In this document: one piece after another, positions 18,431-26,603 of the stretch | Numbering within the stretch: the stretch's first letter is position 1 | Layout of the letters: each line of letters opens with the position of its first letter | DNA from: Mycolicibacterium chlorophenolicum | GTDB taxonomy: Bacteria; Actinomycetota; Actinomycetes; Mycobacteriales; Mycobacteriaceae | Assembly (NCBI RefSeq): GCF_001044235.1 | Contig: NZ_JYNL01000069.1 | Span: 828,780-892,779 of the forward strand | Length of the DNA: 64,000 nucleotides | Reading direction: 5' to 3' | Notes under the pieces: model-generated | What the model was told of the DNA's origin: nothing | The model's input: the letters and a program-made list of their open reading frames with translations, nothing else | The model's database searches: none | Made by a program: the position numbers and the translations under genes

Positions 18431-18835
18431 ATGGCGACCGTGTTCACGAAGATCATCAACGGCGAACTGCCGGGCCGATTCGTCTACGAAGACGACGACA
18501 TCGTGGCGTTCCTGACCATCCAGCCGATGACGCCGGGCCACACCCTCGTGGTGCCGCGCGCGGAGATCGACAACTGGCAGGACATCGACGCCCCGGTCTT
18601 CGCCCGCGTCATGGAGGTCGCCCAACTGATCGGCAAGGCGGTGTGCAGGGCCTTCGACACCGAACGCTCGGGCGTCATCATCGCCGGTCTCGAGGTGCCG
18701 CACCTGCACGTGCACGTCTTCCCGGCGCGCGACCTGTCGGACTTCGGATTCGCCAACGTGGACAACAACCCGTCGCCGGAATCGCTCGACGACGCGCAGC
18801 GAAAGATCAAGGCCGCGATCGCCGAACTCAGCTGA
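18431..18835 (+). CDS. HIT-family nucleotide hydrolase/transferase, Rv0759c-like
   Basis: 134 aa. The histidine triad is PHLHVHVFP near residue 98, and the N-terminal FTKIINGELPGRFVYEDDD is standard for this group. It hydrolyses nucleotide phosphoramidates or dinucleoside polyphosphates by a covalent His intermediate. The ATG at 18431 gives the family-length protein; an in-frame TTC/ATG further left adds unrelated residues. It converges on phoR, with the two stop codons overlapping in an eight-base stretch, as in M. tuberculosis, where Rv0759c faces phoR. Confidence 0.9.
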   Translation: MATVFTKIINGELPGRFVYEDDDIVAFLTIQPMTPGHTLVVPRAEIDNWQDIDAPVFARVMEVAQLIGKAVCRAFDTERSGVIIAGLEVPHLHVHVFPARDLSDFGFANVDNNPSPESLDDAQRKIKAAIAELS

Positions 18836-20303
18836 CCGGTACCGACGGCTCCTCGGGCACCGCAGCCTCGGCGATGCGGGGCAGGCTGACCCGGAACCGG
18901 CATCCGCGGCCCGGCGCGGTGGTCACCGCGACCTTGCCGCCGTGCGCGTAGACCAGCGAGTCGACGATCGACAGGCCCAGACCGGTGCCGCCGCTGGCAC
19001 GGGCCCGTGACGAGTCGGCCCGATAGAACCGCTCGAACACCCGCTGCGCGTCCTCGTCGCTCATGCCCGGCCCCTCGTCGCACACCTCGAGCACCGCGGT
19101 GTCGCCGTCGGTGCCCACCCGGACGGTGACCCCGGCCGTTTCCGGCGTGTGCTGCAGCGCGTTGGCGACCAGGTTGGACAGCACCTGCCGCAGCCGCGCC
19201 TCGTCACCGAGCACCTCCGGGGTGCCGGGCCCGTCGAAGACCTCCATGCGGATCGGACGCCGCGGCGCGATCGACTGCGCGTCGTGCACGGCGTCGCTGG
19301 CCAGCGCGAGCAGGTCGACCCGGCGCTGCTCGAGGGGACGTTGCGCGTCGAGGCGGGCCAGCAGCAGCAGATCCTCGACGAGCAGACCCATGCGGCGGGA
19401 CTCGCTCTCGATGCGGCTCATCAGCATCTCGACGTCGCGGGCGGCGCCCTGCCGGTACAGCTCGGCGAAGCCGCGGATCGTCGTCAACGGCGTGCGCAAC
19501 TCGTGGCTGGCGTCGGTGATGAACCGGCGCATCCGGTCCTCGGACTCGCGAGCCTGCTCCGCCGACGACTCCGACGAGGCGAGGGCCCGCTGGATCTGGG
19601 CGAGCATGCCGTTGAGCGCCAGCGACAGCCGGCCGACCTCGGTGCGTGGATCGCGTTCGGGCACGCGGCGGTCCAACTGCCCGGAGGCGATGGCGGCGGC
19701 CGTCTGCTCGACCTCGGCCAGTGGCCTCAGGCTTCGGTGCACCACCGCGTAACCGACGATGCCAAGCACGATCAGCACCGCGACACCGATGCCGACCTGG
19801 GCGTAGACCAGAGCGCGCGTCGTCGACTTCACATCGGAGAGGTCGATGGCGACCGTGGTCAGCTCCCCGCGGGGGCCGCGCACCGTCATCGCGCGCCACT
19901 CCACGTTGCTGTCGTCGAGACTGCCGACCGTGACCGGCCCCGGTCCGACGTCGTTGTTCGAAGGCAGCGCGGGTTCGGCATCGCGGTCGTTGTCCGCGAC
20001 CCACGCATGGCCGTCCGGGTCGATCCCGCGCACGTAGTAGTCCGACGGCGGACGGGCCGGGTTCGGGCCCTGGTCGGCCGGGATGGCCGGGGTCTGCCGC
20101 GGAACCTGTGCCCAGCCCCGCGACGCATCGAGCAAGGTGTCGTCGACGCGGTTGATCAGGCTGTGATGCATGATCGTGGTGACCGCGATCCCGGAGGCCA
20201 GCAGCCCGCAGGCCACCAGGAGCAGCGTGGCGGCGACCAGTCCTACTCGGAGCGGGACGCCGCGTCTGATCTGATCCACGCCTCCATTGTCAACGGTGAC
20301 CAC
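18828..20303 (-). CDS. phoR: Sensor histidine kinase PhoR
   Basis: 491 aa inner-membrane kinase. TM1 is at about residues 18-40 (VGLVAATLLLVACGLLASGI), then a periplasmic sensor to about 165, TM2 (IGVAVLIVLGIVGYAVV) and HAMP. The HisKA box RRFITDASHELRTPLTT carries the phospho-His. Then come the N-box LRQVLSNLVANALQHTP, CDEGPGMS, the ERFYRAD F-box and GGTGLGLSIV. It phosphorylates PhoP, encoded 18 bp upstream in the same operon. In M. tuberculosis the pair controls lipid synthesis, acid response and ESX-1 secretion. The GTG at 20303 has no clear ribosome site; a GTG at 20279 (VDQIRRG) is possible. Confidence 0.93.
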   Translation of the reverse strand: MVTVDNGGVDQIRRGVPLRVGLVAATLLLVACGLLASGIAVTTIMHHSLINRVDDTLLDASRGWAQVPRQTPAIPADQGPNPARPPSDYYVRGIDPDGHAWVADNDRDAEPALPSNNDVGPGPVTVGSLDDSNVEWRAMTVRGPRGELTTVAIDLSDVKSTTRALVYAQVGIGVAVLIVLGIVGYAVVHRSLRPLAEVEQTAAAIASGQLDRRVPERDPRTEVGRLSLALNGMLAQIQRALASSESSAEQARESEDRMRRFITDASHELRTPLTTIRGFAELYRQGAARDVEMLMSRIESESRRMGLLVEDLLLLARLDAQRPLEQRRVDLLALASDAVHDAQSIAPRRPIRMEVFDGPGTPEVLGDEARLRQVLSNLVANALQHTPETAGVTVRVGTDGDTAVLEVCDEGPGMSDEDAQRVFERFYRADSSRARASGGTGLGLSIVDSLVYAHGGKVAVTTAPGRGCRFRVSLPRIAEAAVPEEPSVPVS

Positions 20304-20321
20304 CGGTGTGGGCGCGAACGT

Positions 20322-21032
20322 CTAGCGCGGTTCGCGAAGGACATACCCCACACCCCGCAGGGTGTGCAGCAGACGCTTGTCGCCGGTGTCGATCTTGCGG
20401 CGCAGGTACGACACGTAGGACTCGACGACGTTGACGTCGCCGCCGAAGTCGTACCGCCACACGTGGTCGAGGATCTTCGGCTTCGACAGCACCGTGCCCG
20501 CGTTGATGATGAAGTAGCGCAGCAGCGTGAACTCCGTCGGCGACAGCGAGACGGGCTCGCCGGCCTTCCACACCTCGTGGGTGTCCTCGTCGAGTTCGAT
20601 GTCGGCGAACGTCAGCCGCGAGGTGCGGGGCTCCTGCACGCCGCCGCCGGTGCGGCGCAGAATCACCCGCAACCTCGCCACCACCTCCTCGAGGCTGAAC
20701 GGCTTGGTCACGTAGTCATCACCGCCGAGGGTCAGCCCCGCGATCTTGTCCTGCAGGGAGTCGCGGGCGGTGAGGAACAGCGCGGGCGCGTCGATGCCGT
20801 CGGCGCGCAGCCGGCGGAGCAGCCCGAAGCCGTCCATGCCGGGCATCATCACGTCGAGGATGATCGCGTCCGGCCTCGTCTCGCGGGCGATGTCGAGGGC
20901 GGCGGGACCGTTCGATGCGGTGTACACCTCGAAGCCCTGGAACTTCAGGCTCACCGAGAGGAGCTCGACGATGTTGGTCTCGTCGTCGACCACCAGGACG
21001 CGTGCTTCGGGGACGTGTTCGTGCGCAGGCAT
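20322..21032 (-). CDS. phoP: Response regulator PhoP
   Basis: About 236 aa, OmpR-type. The receiver domain has the acidic pocket VVDDETN, phospho-acceptor Asp in IILDVMMPGMDG, the switch Thr in FLTARDS and Lys in YVTKPF. The winged helix includes LSPTEFTLLRYFI and GGDVNVVESYVSYLRRK. The sequence is nearly that of M. tuberculosis PhoP from the receiver onwards; only the N-terminal tail and linker differ. I chose the ATG at 21032, eight bases after GAGGG; in-frame TTG 21047 and ATG 21038 are alternatives. Three PhoP-type repeats lie about 40-70 bp upstream, consistent with the known autoregulation. Confidence 0.94.
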   Translation of the reverse strand: MPAHEHVPEARVLVVDDETNIVELLSVSLKFQGFEVYTASNGPAALDIARETRPDAIILDVMMPGMDGFGLLRRLRADGIDAPALFLTARDSLQDKIAGLTLGGDDYVTKPFSLEEVVARLRVILRRTGGGVQEPRTSRLTFADIELDEDTHEVWKAGEPVSLSPTEFTLLRYFIINAGTVLSKPKILDHVWRYDFGGDVNVVESYVSYLRRKIDTGDKRLLHTLRGVGYVLREPR

Positions 21033-21072
21033 GGCCATAGCCCTCAATGTTCAACTCTGCGGTTGGCAGGGT

Positions 21073-21101
21073 GCTGCACGCTCGCTGTGCACTTCCTGTG
21101 A
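21073..21101 (-). promoter_or_regulatory. PhoP-box array: three 7-bp direct repeats, 11-bp period
   Basis: On the minus strand the repeats read TCACAGG (21101-21095), GCACAGC (21090-21084) and GTGCAGC (21079-21073), each four bases apart. This matches the TCACAGC-N4 direct-repeat pattern bound by PhoP. The array lies in the 101-bp divergent region between phoP and the repeat protein, and could control both. Confidence 0.7.
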
Positions 21102-21133
21102 GTTCCATCTTGCGCTGTTCCTAGACTGGGCGC

Positions 21134-21868
21134 ATGAATCTCGGCAGATCACTCAGCGATGTCGCGTTGGCCCCGATGCGGGTGGGCCTCGCGGTCGCCG
21201 AGGCGGGCCTCGGGGTGGCCGGCGGCGGTCTCGGCATCGCCCGCAGGGCGCTGGGTGAGACCCGGGACGGAGTCCGTCAGACGCCGACGTCGTTCGCGTC
21301 GATGCTGGGTGTCCAGGACGCGGTCGAACGGGCCAACCGGCTGGCCCGGCTGATGGACGAGGACCAACCGCTGGGCCGTGCCCTCGCGCCGGACGGTGCG
21401 CTGGACCGGCTGCTCAAACCCGGCGGCGTGGTGGACCGGCTGACCGCTCCCGGCGGCGCGCTCGACCGGCTCACCCAGGATGACGGCGGCCTGATGCGCG
21501 CCATCGAGCCCGGCGGGCTGGTCGACCAGCTGCTGGCCGAGGACGGCCTGGTGGACCGGTTGCTCGCCGAGGACGGAGTGGCCGACCGGCTGTTCGCCGA
21601 GGGCGGCGTCGTCGACACGCTCACCGCCCGCAACGGCCCGCTCGAACAACTCGCGACGGTCGCCGACACGTTGAACCGCCTGACGCCGGGGCTGGAGGCT
21701 CTGGAGCCGACGATCGAGGCGCTGCGCGAGGCGGTGATCGTGCTCAGCCAGGTGGTGAACCCGCTGAGCAACATCGCCGATCGGATCCCGCTGCCGGGGC
21801 GGCGCCCCCGCGGCCGCTTCTCGTCCCGCCCGGCGACCACGCAGAGGGTTATTGACGTCGAGGAGTGA
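21134..21868 (+). CDS. Repeat-containing protein of unknown function (Rv0756c-like)
   Basis: 244 aa, divergent from phoP, as Rv0756c (241 aa) is in M. tuberculosis. The centre (about residues 85-180) is built from about nine degenerate units of 9-11 residues of the form P-G-G-(A/V/L)-h-D-R-L, for example KPGGVVDRLTAPGGALDRL and AEDGLVDRLLAEDGVADRL. It has a short amphipathic N-terminal region (VALAPMRVGLAVAEAGLGVA) and a basic tail (PGRRPRGRF), with no signal peptide. A helical solenoid or membrane-surface protein is possible. The -10 hexamer TAGACT at 21122-21127 predicts transcription starting at the ATG, so the message is likely leaderless. No function is known to me. Confidence 0.85.
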   Translation: MNLGRSLSDVALAPMRVGLAVAEAGLGVAGGGLGIARRALGETRDGVRQTPTSFASMLGVQDAVERANRLARLMDEDQPLGRALAPDGALDRLLKPGGVVDRLTAPGGALDRLTQDDGGLMRAIEPGGLVDQLLAEDGLVDRLLAEDGVADRLFAEGGVVDTLTARNGPLEQLATVADTLNRLTPGLEALEPTIEALREAVIVLSQVVNPLSNIADRIPLPGRRPRGRFSSRPATTQRVIDVEE

Positions 21869-21897
21869 GCCCGGACCCGATAAGCTGACCCCCGCAC

Positions 21898-21972
21898 GCC
21901 TCCTTAGCTCAGCGGTAGAGCAACGCTCTTGTAAAGCGTAGGTCGTCAGTTCAATCCTGACAGGGGGCTCCA
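21898..21972 (+). tRNA. tRNA-Thr (anticodon TGT)
   Basis: 75 bases including an encoded CCA. Acceptor stem GCCTCCT pairs with AGGGGGC with one T-G pair. The D arm is AGCTCAGCGGTAGAGCA. The anticodon stem ACGCT/AGCGT encloses the loop CTTGTAA with anticodon TGT. The T arm contains GTTCAATC with stem GTCAG/CTGAC. It stands between the Rv0756c-like gene and an accessory block; no copy of its 3' end is seen further right. Confidence 0.96.
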
Positions 21973-21980
21973 CCGCGCGA

Positions 21981-22004
21981 AGTGCAGTAGCGCGCTACTG
22001 CACT
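21981..22004. promoter_or_regulatory. Perfect 24-bp palindrome upstream of the ABC transporter
   Basis: The left half AGTGCAGTAGCG is followed at once by its exact reverse complement. It ends 17 bp before the transporter GTG and nine bases after the tRNA. Its core CAGTAG-N4-CTACTG recurs at 27951, so it is most likely a repressor operator. It could also form a hairpin after the tRNA, but there is no T-tract. Confidence 0.65.
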
Positions 22005-22021
22005 CGCAGCCGTACCCCGGC

Positions 22022-22741
22022 GTGACCATTACCCGCGTGAGCGGGGATCCGGTACTGCGACTCGAGAACGTCGACAAGACGTACCGCAGAGGCGACGAGC
22101 AGGTCCGCGTGCTGGTCGGCGTCGACTTCACCTTGTTCGCAGGCGAATTCGTCGTCGTCACCGGACCGTCGGGGGCCGGCAAGTCCACCCTGCTGCACGT
22201 CGCGGGCGGACTGGACGAACCGGACCGTGGCACGGTGGCAGTCGCCGGGCGGGACGTCTGGTCGATGAGCGTCGCGGCCCGTGCCGCCTTCCGTCGCCGC
22301 AACCTGGGCTTCGTGTTCCAGTTCTTCAACCTGGTGCCGATGCTGACCGCCGTCGAGAACGTGTCCCTGCCGCTGGTGCTCGACGGTGTGCCCGCGCGCC
22401 GGGCCGACGCCCGCGCCGCCGAGCTGCTGGCCCGGGTCGGGCTCGCCGACCGGGCCCGGCACCGGCCGGCCGAACTCTCCGGTGGTCAGCTGCAGCGCGT
22501 GGCGGTGGCGCGCGCGCTGGTGGCCAGGCCGTCGATGGTGCTCGCCGACGAGCCCACCGGAAACCTGGACAGCCACTCCTCGGCCGAGGTGCTGGACCTT
22601 CTGCGCGCGTTGACCGACGAGGACGGCACCGCGGTCGTGATGGTGACCCACGACCGGACAGCGGCGAGCTACGGGTCCCGCGAGCTGCACCTGGTCGACG
22701 GGCATGCCGGCACGGTCACCGCCGTCGCGGGGCAGGCGTGA
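22022..22741 (+). CDS. ABC transporter ATPase, MacB/LolD type (Rv0986-like)
   Basis: 239 aa. Walker A GPSGAGKSTLLHVAGGLD, Q-loop VFQFFNLVPMLTAVENV, signature LSGGQLQRVAVARAL, Walker B VLADEPTGNLDS and the switch His in VTHDRT are all present, so it should be active. FFNLVPMLTA and EPTGNLDS mark the MacB/LolD/FtsE branch, which powers extrusion or mechanotransmission rather than import. The start is a GTG at 22022 without a ribosome site (GTG 22037 is an alternative). It overlaps the permease gene by four bases (GTGA). Confidence 0.9.
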   Translation: MTITRVSGDPVLRLENVDKTYRRGDEQVRVLVGVDFTLFAGEFVVVTGPSGAGKSTLLHVAGGLDEPDRGTVAVAGRDVWSMSVAARAAFRRRNLGFVFQFFNLVPMLTAVENVSLPLVLDGVPARRADARAAELLARVGLADRARHRPAELSGGQLQRVAVARALVARPSMVLADEPTGNLDSHSSAEVLDLLRALTDEDGTAVVMVTHDRTAASYGSRELHLVDGHAGTVTAVAGQA

Positions 22742-25299
22742 CGCGCAGGCTGCGCGCGCAGTGGTTGTCGTTCCGGCGCATCCACCTCGCCGCGCTGGCC
22801 GCAGACTGGTGCCGGACCCTGCTCAGCGTCGTCGGGGTCGCGCTCGGCGTGACGGTGGTGCTGGGGGTCCTCATCCTCAAAGCCGGACTCGTCCGCCCGT
22901 TCGACGCGTTCGGTCCGTCCCTCGTGCGGGCAGCCGGTGCCGAGGTCATCGCGGTGACGCCGAACGTCGAAGGCCGGCTGCCGTTCGGCGTCGTCGAGCG
23001 GCTGCGCACGGAGGTGACCGGAGCCGAGGCGGTCATCCCGGTCGTGGGGAACCTGACACCGGCGGGCGACGCGACCGGCAGCCACGGCTTCTTCCTGCTC
23101 GGCGGGTCGTGCCAGATCGAACTGCTGGTGGGCCCGTTCGACTGCGAGCGCCGTGCCCGCACCGACCCGCCGGCGGCCGGTCCCGGCGTGCCGCTGCAGA
23201 TTCCGGCCGTGATCGCCGAACGGCTGGGCCTGCGCACGGGTGACGAGATCCGCATCCCGGGGCTACCCCGCGGGGCGGCGCACCTCGGCTGGACGTTCCC
23301 GGAATTCGAGCGCGTGAAGGGCATCAACGACGGCTACGTGCTGCTCGCGCCCAGCGCCGAACTCGCGGCGCGTCTGCTCGGCGCGCCGGGCTACGCCACC
23401 GCCGCGTTCGTCGTGCCGGGCGCGGATGCGTCGCACGTCGCGGCCGATGTCGACCGGGTCGTCGCCGGGGTGGCGACCTCCGGGCCACCCCGCCCGCAGC
23501 TGCCGGCCGTGTTCGAGAACAGCAAGCAGAGTCTCGACCTGGTCGCGCTGGCCGGCATCATCGTCGGGATTCTCATCGCGGTGAACACGATCCTGCTGGC
23601 GGTCGAGGACCGGCGCACGGTGATGGGCACCGTCGGCGCGATCGGCGCCGGGCCGGTCGGGCTGTTCGGCGGAATGCTCGGCGAGGGCGCCGTGGTCGGC
23701 GTGCTCGGCGGTCTGCTGGGGGTGCCGAGCGGTTTCCTGCTGGGCACCTACCTGGTGGATCGTTTCGGGCAGTCGATGCTGGCCGGATCCGGCGCGACGA
23801 TCACCGCACACTTCACCCCGACCCTGGTCGTCACCGGGGCGATCGCCGGTGCCGTCTGCGGAACCCTTGCGATGACCGGACCGGCGGCCCGGCTGATGCG
23901 CACCGGCCCGCTGGCGTCGATGGCGAGTGTCGGTGGCATGCAGAGGGAACGTCGAATTCCGTTGTGGCCGTTGCTCGCCGGGATCGTCCTGCTGGTGGGC
24001 GCCGTCGCGGTGTCGACGGTGTTCGCGCGCGGGCCGTGGCCGGTGCGCGTCGGTGTCGACGCGATGACGGTGGGGTTGTGCGGCGTGGTGCTCGCGACGG
24101 TGTGGATCGCGCCGCGTGCCGCCGGCCCGTTGATCGCCCTGATCACGACTGCCCGGCCGGCGCTCGGGCGTCTGCTGGGCGCGGACTTCCGCCGCTATGC
24201 CCTGTTGTTCGCACTGTCGGCCGCCCTGCTCGCCGAAGCCACCAGCCTGGCCATCGGGTCGCAGAGCATGCAGGTGCTCGGCACCGAGCAGATCGCCGCG
24301 CAGAAGGCCTCCAGACTGCCGGCCGCCCTGCTGATCTCCCCCCAGTCAGTACTGGATCAGCGGGACGGCCGGCTCGCCGAGGACACCTACCGGGCGATCG
24401 CCGAGACCGCAGAGGGCCGCAGCGTGTCGTCGCGGTGGCGCTCGACGATCTCGTCGGGCGCGGACACGCGGCTGGTCATCGGGGTCACGCCGGGCGATTG
24501 GTACAGCACCGCGCTCTATGGGCCGGACGGCCCGGAGCGCTTCTGGACGGGGCTGGCCCACGGGGCCGTCGGGCTGAGCACGATCGCCGCGAGCCGGCTG
24601 CGTGTCGGTCCGGGCGACGCGGTCACGCTGCCCACCGTGGCAGGTCCGAAGACGTTCGACGTCGCAGGGATCTTCCGTCCGCGGATGGTCAACGACGCCG
24701 CAGTGGGCGACATCGTGCTGGTATCGGCCCCGTTGGCCCGCACCGACTGGGCCGCGCTGCGCGATCAGGTCGCGGTGGCCTACTCCTCCCCCGCCGAGGC
24801 CACCGCACACCGTGCCGACTTCACCGGGCTCGACGCCGGTCTGCGCGTGTATGACAACGAGCAGTGGCGCTCGGAAGCCACCCGCGGCATCACCCGCTTC
24901 CTGCAACCGTTCACGATCGCCGGTTATGTGGTGATGGCGGCCGCCGGGGTGAGCGTGCTGAACGTTTTCGTGCTGGGGCTGGTGCAGCGCACCCGCGAGC
25001 GGGCGGTGCTGCGGGCGATCGGGGCGACCTCCGTGCAGGAGCAGCTGGTGATCGTGGCCAACGCGGTCCTGCTCGCCTCGCTGGTCGCCGTCCTGGCGGT
25101 GCTCGGCGGTATCGGTCTGACCTATCTGTGGTCGCTGGGCTCACCGGTCTACTACGGCATCGCCATCGACTGGGGGGTGCCGGCCCTGCCCGTGCGGACC
25201 GGGACCGTCGCCGTGTTCGGACTCGTCCTGACCGCCGCGGCCTATCCGGTGATCCGAGCACGCCGGCTGGAGACGGCCGAGGTGCTACGCGACAGCTAG
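22738..25299 (+). CDS. ABC transporter permease with two FtsX domains (Rv0987-like)
   Basis: 853 aa inner-membrane protein. TM1 near residues 28-47 (LSVVGVALGVTVVLGVLIL) is followed by an extracytoplasmic domain of about 210 residues. Three helices at about 262-345 form the first FtsX core, with two central helices near 400-450. There is a second outer domain, and three final helices at about 725-840 with RTRERAVLRAIGATSVQEQ form the second FtsX core. The size and layout match Rv0987 (855 aa), whose partner Rv0986 is the ATPase. The third gene of that M. tuberculosis set, Rv0988, is missing here. It probably moves a lipid or peptide outward. The TAG stop shares CTAG with the opposing acyltransferase stop. 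Confidence 0.88.
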   Translation: MTRRLRAQWLSFRRIHLAALAADWCRTLLSVVGVALGVTVVLGVLILKAGLVRPFDAFGPSLVRAAGAEVIAVTPNVEGRLPFGVVERLRTEVTGAEAVIPVVGNLTPAGDATGSHGFFLLGGSCQIELLVGPFDCERRARTDPPAAGPGVPLQIPAVIAERLGLRTGDEIRIPGLPRGAAHLGWTFPEFERVKGINDGYVLLAPSAELAARLLGAPGYATAAFVVPGADASHVAADVDRVVAGVATSGPPRPQLPAVFENSKQSLDLVALAGIIVGILIAVNTILLAVEDRRTVMGTVGAIGAGPVGLFGGMLGEGAVVGVLGGLLGVPSGFLLGTYLVDRFGQSMLAGSGATITAHFTPTLVVTGAIAGAVCGTLAMTGPAARLMRTGPLASMASVGGMQRERRIPLWPLLAGIVLLVGAVAVSTVFARGPWPVRVGVDAMTVGLCGVVLATVWIAPRAAGPLIALITTARPALGRLLGADFRRYALLFALSAALLAEATSLAIGSQSMQVLGTEQIAAQKASRLPAALLISPQSVLDQRDGRLAEDTYRAIAETAEGRSVSSRWRSTISSGADTRLVIGVTPGDWYSTALYGPDGPERFWTGLAHGAVGLSTIAASRLRVGPGDAVTLPTVAGPKTFDVAGIFRPRMVNDAAVGDIVLVSAPLARTDWAALRDQVAVAYSSPAEATAHRADFTGLDAGLRVYDNEQWRSEATRGITRFLQPFTIAGYVVMAAAGVSVLNVFVLGLVQRTRERAVLRAIGATSVQEQLVIVANAVLLASLVAVLAVLGGIGLTYLWSLGSPVYYGIAIDWGVPALPVRTGTVAVFGLVLTAAAYPVIRARRLETAEVLRDS

Positions 25300-26603
25300 A
25301 CGTGCACCGCGGGGATCTGGTCGCCGGTCCGGCGGAAGCGGTGCAGATCCCCGTCGGCCGTGACGCGCTGAAACGCCGCGAAGTCGTTGGGCGGCAGGGA
25401 CATCTGGACCATCAGGCCGCGGCCGCCTGCCCCCTCCAGCACGGCGCCCAGCCCCGCGACCGGTGGCCTCAGCACGGCCGTGCAGAAGCAGGGATGGGCG
25501 TCGCCGAGCCGTATGCCGTAGAGGCCGAACCCGCTCCAGTTCGACAGGAGGGGATTCCAGTGCGCGGGCTCGAACGCGGTGGACACGCAGCGCGCCGCCT
25601 GTGAGCCGCGGCTGCTGTCCAGGATTCGCTGATTGCCGCGCAGGTCGCAGTGCTCCTGGCCGAACCGGTCGACGTGGTGGCGGATGCGCTCGGCGATCTC
25701 GCTCGCGGCCTCACCACTGCGCAGCTCGACCGACAGTGTGGTGAGGATGTTGCCGGCGAGCAGGGGATCCAGCCCGCACCTGCGGCGGACGTTCACCGCG
25801 ATCGCGAGGCGGCGTCGGAGCACGGTCGGGTCCGATCTCATCAGGGCTTCAGCGACATGAGCGCACACGATGTCGTTGTCGGACAGCCGGATCCGCGATC
25901 CGTACGCGTCGCGCATGCGGCCCATCTCCTCGTCGCCGAAATAGAGGCCGAGCGTCCGTTGCCTGCGCGCGTCCTTGACCAGATACACTGCGCTGCGGGC
26001 GAATTCACCGAGACTGAGGTGGCGCACGCCCGGCTCACGCGCCGTGTCGGCGGGCAGGTACTCGGCGAGATGGGCGGCGCGGTCCTCGACGATGAGCGGC
26101 GCGGTGATCGGTTCGGCGGCCTCGGCAGCCGCCCACGCGTTCATCAGGAACATCATCGTCTGTAGGTCACCGACCGAGTGATGCCAGGACATCCCGATCG
26201 CGGTGGCACCTCCGGCCAGATGGGTGACCCGGACCGTGCACAGCGGACCCCATCCCCATCGGGCCGCCACCGCGTTCACCGGGTCGACCAAGCAGACTCC
26301 TCTGTCCGCGGCCACCGAACGCACGGCCTCGCCGATCGTCACGCCGGTCGACGCCTCGGAGAACGGAACACCCTGCCCGGTGCACCGGATCCGCAACCCG
26401 CCGCCGGCCCAGCGCAACCGCCCGGCGAAGATCGGCACACCGGTGAGAGCGCGGGCCAGCGAATCTCTGAGTGCTGATGTCTCCAAACGCTTTTCGAAGA
26501 AGAAGACGACGTGCACAGCCAGGTTCGCCACGATGACGTCAGCGACACTGCACCGGATGTCGAGCGGTCGCACCGACTGCGGCCGGATCAGGTGGGTGGC
26601 CAT
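25296..26603 (-). CDS. BAHD/condensation-superfamily acyltransferase
   Basis: 435 aa, probably cytoplasmic. The catalytic HHxxxD-type motif is MSWHHSVGDLQTMMFLMNAW near residue 145. The first His-to-Asp spacing HSVGD fits the HxxxD of CoA-dependent acyltransferases. The C-terminal SNWSGFGLYGIRLGDAHP stands where BAHD enzymes have the structural DFGWG loop. NILTTLSVELRSGE and the RPLDIRCSV opening also match the two-lobed fold. The expected reaction is acyl transfer from acyl-CoA to an alcohol or amine. It lies immediately downstream of a P450 gene (16-bp overlap), so it may acylate the hydroxyl that the P450 installs. Alternatives are a PapA-type transferase or a wax-ester-like enzyme. Confidence 0.75.
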   Translation of the reverse strand: MATHLIRPQSVRPLDIRCSVADVIVANLAVHVVFFFEKRLETSALRDSLARALTGVPIFAGRLRWAGGGLRIRCTGQGVPFSEASTGVTIGEAVRSVAADRGVCLVDPVNAVAARWGWGPLCTVRVTHLAGGATAIGMSWHHSVGDLQTMMFLMNAWAAAEAAEPITAPLIVEDRAAHLAEYLPADTAREPGVRHLSLGEFARSAVYLVKDARRQRTLGLYFGDEEMGRMRDAYGSRIRLSDNDIVCAHVAEALMRSDPTVLRRRLAIAVNVRRRCGLDPLLAGNILTTLSVELRSGEAASEIAERIRHHVDRFGQEHCDLRGNQRILDSSRGSQAARCVSTAFEPAHWNPLLSNWSGFGLYGIRLGDAHPCFCTAVLRPPVAGLGAVLEGAGGRGLMVQMSLPPNDFAAFQRVTADGDLHRFRRTGDQIPAVHV

